Origin: DATAVB01 sp036267955
GTDB taxonomy: Bacteria > Actinomycetota > Actinomycetes > Mycobacteriales > QHCD01
DNA length: 64,000 nt
Reading direction: 5' to 3'
Assembly: GCA_036267955.1 (NCBI GenBank)
Contig: DATAVB010000164.1
Span: 1 to 64,000 of the forward strand
The position numbers and the translations under genes are program-made. Shown here piece by piece: positions 60,088-64,000 of this stretch (the stretch's first letter is position 1; each line of letters opens with the position of its first letter). The notes beneath the pieces were generated by a model. It saw only the letters and a list, made by a program, of their open reading frames with translations. It was not told where the DNA came from and did not search any database.

Positions 60088-60849
60088 ATGGCGCGGCGAG
60101 ACGGAAAGGCGCACCCTGAGACGGTGAGCTTCGACAAGGATGGCAGGCCCGGTGCGGACGGGTCTGCGGCAGGCTGGGAAGACGGTGGTGACCACCTCAC
60201 GATTCCCGATGACATCCGAGAGCTCGAGGCTGACGTCCGCGCCTATCACCGGGAGCGCCGGGCCACCAGACGCCGGATGTTTCTGCGCCGGGTCTTCCTC
60301 GGCAGCCGGTTCGGGATAACGCTGCCGATCCTGATGGCGGCGCTGTTCCTCGCCGCGCTCTACAGCATCGTGATGCTGGTCGTCGCCTCACCGCGACCGC
60401 AGGCCCCGCGCGGGGTGGCACTGGCCAGCCCCAAGGTTGCGCCCGGGCGGCCGGGAGGATTGCTGCCGAAACTGCGAATTTCCGATAAACAGGGCACATT
60501 CACCCCGCTGCGATCGCTGCGTCCCGGAGTGGTCCTGCTCACCCCCACCAACTGCAACTGCGCCGGGTCGATCCGGTCCGTCGCCACCGCGGCCGAGCAC
60601 AGCCGGCTCGGGGTCACGCTGATCGGGACCACCGCGCCCACCACACCCAGTGGCATCGCCGATTCCCTTGCCCAGGTGCGGACTGAGCCGACCGGCGCAC
60701 TCCTGCGGACCTATCACGTCGGGACCAGGCCGGTGGCTGTCCTGATCCGGCCCAACGGCGTCGTGTCCAAGGTGCTCACCACCCTGCCGCCGGCGAGCAA
60801 GCTCGACGCCGACGTCCGCGCGCTGGCCAGCACCGGTCCCTCACGCTGA
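60088..60849 (+). CDS. Single-pass membrane protein with a thioredoxin-like outer domain (unknown)
   Basis: 253 residues from ATG 60088. A charged cytoplasmic part (ELEADVRAYHRERRATRRR) is followed by one helix (about 75-97, FGITLPILMAALFLAALYSIVML) and an outer domain reading LPKLRISDKQGTFTPLRSLRPGVVLLTPTNCNC, with an AhpC/TSA-like look but the motif CNC instead of CxxC. A TAGAAT -10-like box at 60061-60066 fits this start; GTG 60124 is an alternative. It occupies the place between carD and lpqE. A redox role is only a guess. Confidence 0.65.
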   Translation: MARRDGKAHPETVSFDKDGRPGADGSAAGWEDGGDHLTIPDDIRELEADVRAYHRERRATRRRMFLRRVFLGSRFGITLPILMAALFLAALYSIVMLVVASPRPQAPRGVALASPKVAPGRPGGLLPKLRISDKQGTFTPLRSLRPGVVLLTPTNCNCAGSIRSVATAAEHSRLGVTLIGTTAPTTPSGIADSLAQVRTEPTGALLRTYHVGTRPVAVLIRPNGVVSKVLTTLPPASKLDADVRALASTGPSR

Positions 60850-60921
60850 ACCTCCGGCGTTGGCTGACCGTCCGGCGTTGATTGCCACCCACCCTGCAGG
60901 TGCCCGGCAGTAGGCCCGGTC

Positions 60922-60927
60922 TAGGCT
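60922..60927 (+). promoter_or_regulatory. -10 box upstream of lpqE
   Basis: TAGGCT at 60922-60927 in the 146-base gap before lpqE. No convincing -35. The leader of about 60 bases then contains the GGGAGGA ribosome site. Confidence 0.4.
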
Positions 60928-60995
60928 GACGCCCGGAAGAAACAGGGCATTCGCCGCTGGCCACTGGCACGGCGGATCATCTTGCGGGAGGACAC

Positions 60996-61541
60996 GTGGG
61001 CGGCCGGATCAGCCAACGCCGCGGCCGGACCACCGGTCGGGGCCTGCTCGCGAGCATGGCGCTCGGCGCCGCGGTCCTCGCCACCGGATGCGCCAGCGGT
61101 CAGATCACCCAGACCTCCGAGGAGCAGCCCAGCGTGCCGGGCGCCGAGGGCAGCGTCGGGCAGCTGGAGCTGCACAACGTGACCGTGGCCTACCCGGACA
61201 GTGGGGTGTACAAGCCGGGCTCGACCGCCCGGGTCAATTTCGTGGTCGTCAACAGCGGCGTCAAGGCCGACACCCTTGTCGGGGTGAGCAGCGGCAGCGC
61301 CAAGACGGTCCGGATCTCCGGCGACAGCGGCAAATCGGTCCCGGTCGGGCCGCAGGCCAGTGTGAACGTGTACGGCGACGGCCCGTCGGTCATCATGACC
61401 GGGATCGTCCGCCCACTGCGTTCCGCGCAACAGACCACCATCACGTTCCGCTTCGCCAAGGCCGGTCAGGTGGCGATCTCGGTCCCGGTGGCTCCGGCCC
61501 CGAGCGCGCTCCCCAAGACGACGCTCAACCCGTCGGACTGA
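60996..61541 (+). CDS. lpqE: LpqE-like lipoprotein
   Basis: 181 residues. Signal peptide with basic start, hydrophobic core LLASMALGAAVLATG and lipobox ending in Cys (ATGCASG), then a beta-rich domain (GQLELHNVTVAYPDSGVYKPG, VNFVVVNSGVKADTLVGVSS). The order carD-lpqE-radA-disA is the same as Mycobacterium tuberculosis Rv3583c-Rv3586. The fold resembles PCu(A)C copper chaperones, but the Met/His copper ligands are not evident. GGGAGGA precedes the GTG at 60996. Confidence 0.83.
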   Translation: MGGRISQRRGRTTGRGLLASMALGAAVLATGCASGQITQTSEEQPSVPGAEGSVGQLELHNVTVAYPDSGVYKPGSTARVNFVVVNSGVKADTLVGVSSGSAKTVRISGDSGKSVPVGPQASVNVYGDGPSVIMTGIVRPLRSAQQTTITFRFAKAGQVAISVPVAPAPSALPKTTLNPSD

Positions 61542-61564
61542 CCCGTTCTGTCAGCGGCTGGCTC

Positions 61565-61570
61565 TAACGT
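61565..61570 (+). promoter_or_regulatory. -10 box for a leaderless transcript into the radA leader ORF
   Basis: TAACGT ends 7 bases before GTG 61578, the spacing seen for other leaderless starts in this window (menF, menE). It would place the transcript start at the first codon of the small leader ORF. Confidence 0.4.
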
Positions 61571-61577
61571 CGGCGCC

Positions 61578-61622
61578 GTGATGACAACCCCGGCCGGAGT
61601 CCCTGGCGGAGTGACTGCGTGA
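61578..61622 (+). CDS. Leader ORF (14 residues) coupled to radA
   Basis: GTG 61578 (or ATG 61581) opens a short frame reading VMTTPAGVPGGVTA, whose TGA stop (61620-61622) overlaps the radA GTG (61619-61621). A TAACGT box lies just upstream. The overlap means ribosomes ending here could restart on radA. No conservation data are available, so whether the peptide itself matters is open. Confidence 0.4.
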   Translation: MMTTPAGVPGGVTA

Positions 61623-63019
61623 GCACCCGCGCGAAAGACCGCCCAGCCTACAAATGCACCGAGTGCGGCCTGGGCGTGCCCAAGTGGGTCGGCCGCTGCC
61701 CGGAATGCCAGGCGTGGGGCTCGATCGACGAGGTCGGCGCCCCGCGGGCCGGCCTGGCCAAGCTGCAGGCCGGCCCGGTCAGCACGCCGGCCATGCCCAT
61801 CGGCGAGATCGACGTCGAGGCGGCCAGATCCCGGCCGACCGGAGTCGCCGAGCTCGATCGCGTTCTCGGCGGTGGGCTGGTGCCCGGCGCGGTGGTGCTG
61901 CTCGCCGGTGAGCCCGGGGTCGGCAAGTCCACCCTGCTGTTGGAGGTCGCGCAGTGCTACGCGGCCGGCGGCGACCGCAAGGCGTTAATCGTCACCGGCG
62001 AGGAGTCGGCGGCCCAGGTGCGGTTGCGCGCGGAACGGACCGGTGCGCTGGATCCCGGCCTGTTCCTGGCCGCGGAGACCGACCTGTCGGCCGTGCTGGC
62101 CCACGTGGACGCCGTGCAGCCCGGGCTGCTCGTCATCGACTCGGTGCAGACGATGGCCTCGGCCGCCGCGGACGGTGTCGCCGGCGGCGTCACCCAGGTC
62201 CGGGCCGTCGCCGCCGCCCTGATCGGGTTGGCCAAGGAACGCGGCATCGCCACCGTCATGGTCGGGCACGTCACCAAGGACGGCAGCATCGCCGGGCCCC
62301 GGCTGCTGGAGCACCTGGTCGACGTGGTGCTGCATTTCGAGGGCGACCGACACTCGACGCTGCGGCTGGTCCGGGCCATCAAGAACCGGTTCGGCCCGGC
62401 CGACGAGGTGGGCTGCTTCGAGCTGCGGGACGACGGCATCGCCGGGCTGGCCGACCCGTCCGGGCTCTTCCTGACCGAGCGGGCCGCGCCGGTCGCCGGC
62501 ACCTGCGTCACGGTCTCGGTCGAGGGCCGGCGGCCACTGCTGGCCGAGGTGCAGTCGCTGGTCGCCAGCTCGACGTTGGCCACTCCCCGCCGGGCCGTGT
62601 CCGGGCTGGATTCCTCCCGGGTGGCGATGGTGCTAGCCGTGCTGGAGCGCCGGACCAATATCCGGCTCGGCAACAGTGACGTCTTCGCCGCCACGGTCGG
62701 CGGCATGCGGGTCACCGAGCCGGCCGCCGATCTCGCGCTCGCGCTCGCCGTCTCCTCGGCGGCTCAGGATGTGCCGCTGCCGATGCACATCGTGGCACTC
62801 GGCGAGGTCGGGCTGGCCGGGGACGTACGGCGGGTGAACGGCCTGCAGCGCCGGTTGGCCGAGGCGGCGCGGCTGGGCTTCACCACCGCGTTCGTACCGC
62901 CGGGCCAGGGCACCTCGGGCGACCCGCGCAGCGGCACCGACGCCCCCGCCGGAATGCGGGTGGTGGAGGTGACCGACCTCGCCGCTTCGGTGCGCCGGCT
63001 GCGAATGATGCCCGTCTGA
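61619..63019 (+). CDS. radA: DNA repair protein RadA
   Basis: 466 residues. N-terminal zinc finger CTECG and CPECQ, RecA-like ATPase with Walker A LAGEPGVGKSTLLLEV and Walker B LLVIDSVQTM, the RadA-specific KNRFGPADEVGCFEL motif, and a C-terminal Lon-protease-like domain (AATVGGMRVTEPAADLALALAV). It drives branch migration in recombination. The start is GTG at 61619 with GGCGGAG about 8 bases before it, coupled to the leader ORF. Confidence 0.96.
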   Translation: MSTRAKDRPAYKCTECGLGVPKWVGRCPECQAWGSIDEVGAPRAGLAKLQAGPVSTPAMPIGEIDVEAARSRPTGVAELDRVLGGGLVPGAVVLLAGEPGVGKSTLLLEVAQCYAAGGDRKALIVTGEESAAQVRLRAERTGALDPGLFLAAETDLSAVLAHVDAVQPGLLVIDSVQTMASAAADGVAGGVTQVRAVAAALIGLAKERGIATVMVGHVTKDGSIAGPRLLEHLVDVVLHFEGDRHSTLRLVRAIKNRFGPADEVGCFELRDDGIAGLADPSGLFLTERAAPVAGTCVTVSVEGRRPLLAEVQSLVASSTLATPRRAVSGLDSSRVAMVLAVLERRTNIRLGNSDVFAATVGGMRVTEPAADLALALAVSSAAQDVPLPMHIVALGEVGLAGDVRRVNGLQRRLAEAARLGFTTAFVPPGQGTSGDPRSGTDAPAGMRVVEVTDLAASVRRLRMMPV

Positions 63020-63099
63020 CGGGTCCGCGCCGCCGCGCCGTACGCAACTCGCCACTGGTGTAACAGCGCGGCGCCGTACGACGACTCTCACCGGACCCG

Positions 63100-63105
63100 T
63101 AGACT
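63100..63105 (+). promoter_or_regulatory. -10 box upstream of disA
   Basis: TAGACT at 63100-63105, 39 bases before the disA start, in the 125-base gap after radA. It suggests disA can be transcribed apart from radA. No clear -35. Confidence 0.4.
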
Positions 63106-63144
63106 CTGCGCAGGCCAAGCCGCAGTCACCAGGAGATCCACACA

Positions 63145-64000
63145 GTGCCGACGCCCGATCGCGATGAGCGACTGCGCTCGACCCTGGCCCTGATGGCTCC
63201 CGGCACGGGTCTGCGGGACGGCCTGGAGCGGATTCTGCGCGGCAACACCGGCGCGCTGATCGTGGTCGGCTACGACAAGCTGGTGGAGACGTTGTGTACC
63301 GGCGGATTCGCCCTCGACGTCGAGTTCTCCGCGACCCGGGTCCGCGAGCTGGCCAAGATGGACGGCGCGGTGGTGCTCAGCTCGGACGGCACCCGCATCC
63401 TGCGCGCCGGCGTACATCTGATGCCCGACCCGGCGATCCCGACCGAGGAGTCCGGCACCCGGCACCGCACCGCCGAGCGCACCGCGGTGCAGACCGGCTT
63501 CCCGGTCATCTCGGCGTCCCAGTCGATGCGGATCATCAGCCTCTACGGCGTCGGACCACGTTACGTACTGGAGAATTCCTCGGCCGTGCTGTCCCGCGCG
63601 CACCAGGCACTGGCGACGCTGGAGCGCTACAAACTGCGGCTGGACGAGGTCGCCGGCACGCTGTCGGCCCTGGAGATCGAGGACCTGGTGACGGTCCGGG
63701 ACGCGATGAGCGTGGCCCAACGGCTGGAGATGGTGCGCCAGATCGCCGACGAGATCGAGGGTTACGTCGTCGAGCTCGGCGTCGACGGACGGTTGCTGGC
63801 GCTGCAACTGGACGAGCTGATGGGCGGGGTGAACACCGACCGCGAGCTCATCGTCCGCGACTACGTGCCGACCGGTCGTCGGGCCAAGGCCACCGAGGAC
63901 GTGCTCGCTGAGCTCAACGGCCTCACCACGACCGCGTTGGTCGATCTCACCCTGGTGGCCAAGGCATTCGGTTACCCAGCCACCCCGGAGGCACTGGAGA
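63145..64000 (+). CDS. disA: DNA integrity scanning diadenylate cyclase DisA, partial (3' end outside window)
   Basis: First 285 codons. N-terminal diadenylate cyclase domain with the catalytic DGA motif (KMDGAVVLSSDG) and RHR motif (GTRHRTAERTAVQTGFPVIS), which make c-di-AMP; the linker helices follow (RVRDAM-like VTVRDAMSVAQRLEMVRQIADEI). The DNA-binding HhH domain lies beyond the edge. The start is GTG at 63145 behind AGGAG. RadA and DisA act together in known systems, with RadA lowering DisA activity. Confidence 0.96.
   Translation, partial: MPTPDRDERLRSTLALMAPGTGLRDGLERILRGNTGALIVVGYDKLVETLCTGGFALDVEFSATRVRELAKMDGAVVLSSDGTRILRAGVHLMPDPAIPTEESGTRHRTAERTAVQTGFPVISASQSMRIISLYGVGPRYVLENSSAVLSRAHQALATLERYKLRLDEVAGTLSALEIEDLVTVRDAMSVAQRLEMVRQIADEIEGYVVELGVDGRLLALQLDELMGGVNTDRELIVRDYVPTGRRAKATEDVLAELNGLTTTALVDLTLVAKAFGYPATPEALE

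Overview
The window is high-GC DNA (roughly 70% by eye) from a chromosome of an actinomycete (class Actinomycetia). Gene order supports this: a complete nuo order, a rex-hemACDB block beside a BldN-like sigma factor (as in Streptomyces), and an ispF-ispD-carD / lpqE-radA-disA block (as in Mycobacterium). A BldC regulator, GTG starts, leaderless starts behind TAnnnT boxes and frequent ATGA/GTGA start-stop overlaps also fit. The genus cannot be fixed from the sequence alone. No tRNA, rRNA, CRISPR array, prophage or transposase gene was seen.

Layout. 1-11473 (minus): NADH dehydrogenase I, nuoA to nuoL, cut off inside nuoL at the left edge. 11593-20432: menaquinone genes menJ, menG, menF, menC and menE, interrupted by an orphan antitoxin-like gene and an orphan Tat-lipoprotein solute-binding protein. 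20440-25879: a probable signalling island with a sigma factor, a companion protein, an atypical LuxR response regulator with a newly noticed 49-residue proline-rich ORF, and a TPR-CHAT protease-like protein. 26193-29002: bldC, a small membrane protein and a proline/glutamine-rich MinD-like ATPase. 29188-37015: System II cytochrome c biogenesis (ccsB, resB, ccdA, resA) together with a histidine phosphatase and hemL, split by an opposing DUF222-HNH gene. 37193-38641: two small membrane-protein genes. 38684-45595: hemB, hemD, hemC, hemA, rex and a glutaredoxin-like gene. 45623-51030: an acyl-CoA synthetase-like gene, a methyltransferase, and an MMPL exporter with a TetR regulator. 51220-57131: BldN-like sigma factor, DUF5667 protein, HAD phosphatase, acyltransferase, epimerase, SAM hydrolase and a 32-residue ribosomal protein. 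57308-64000: phosphotransferase, ispF, ispD-like, carD, a membrane protein, lpqE, radA and disA (cut at the right edge).

How it fits together. Much of the window builds one respiratory chain: complex I, menaquinone synthesis, heme synthesis and cytochrome c maturation. Two well-matched Rex operators (13012-13029 before menJ, 45287-45304 before rex) suggest that the NADH/NAD+ ratio co-ordinates part of this set. The most interesting accessory region is the CHAT island, whose gene content (TPR-CHAT plus sigma factor plus small partners) resembles the protease-gated sigma logic of type III-E CRISPR craspase systems, but without CRISPR. Other notable items are an IspD homologue that lacks its catalytic residues, a HemB with a disordered N-terminal extension of about 240 residues, seven copies of a DnaA-box-like palindrome, and several long perfect intergenic hairpins.
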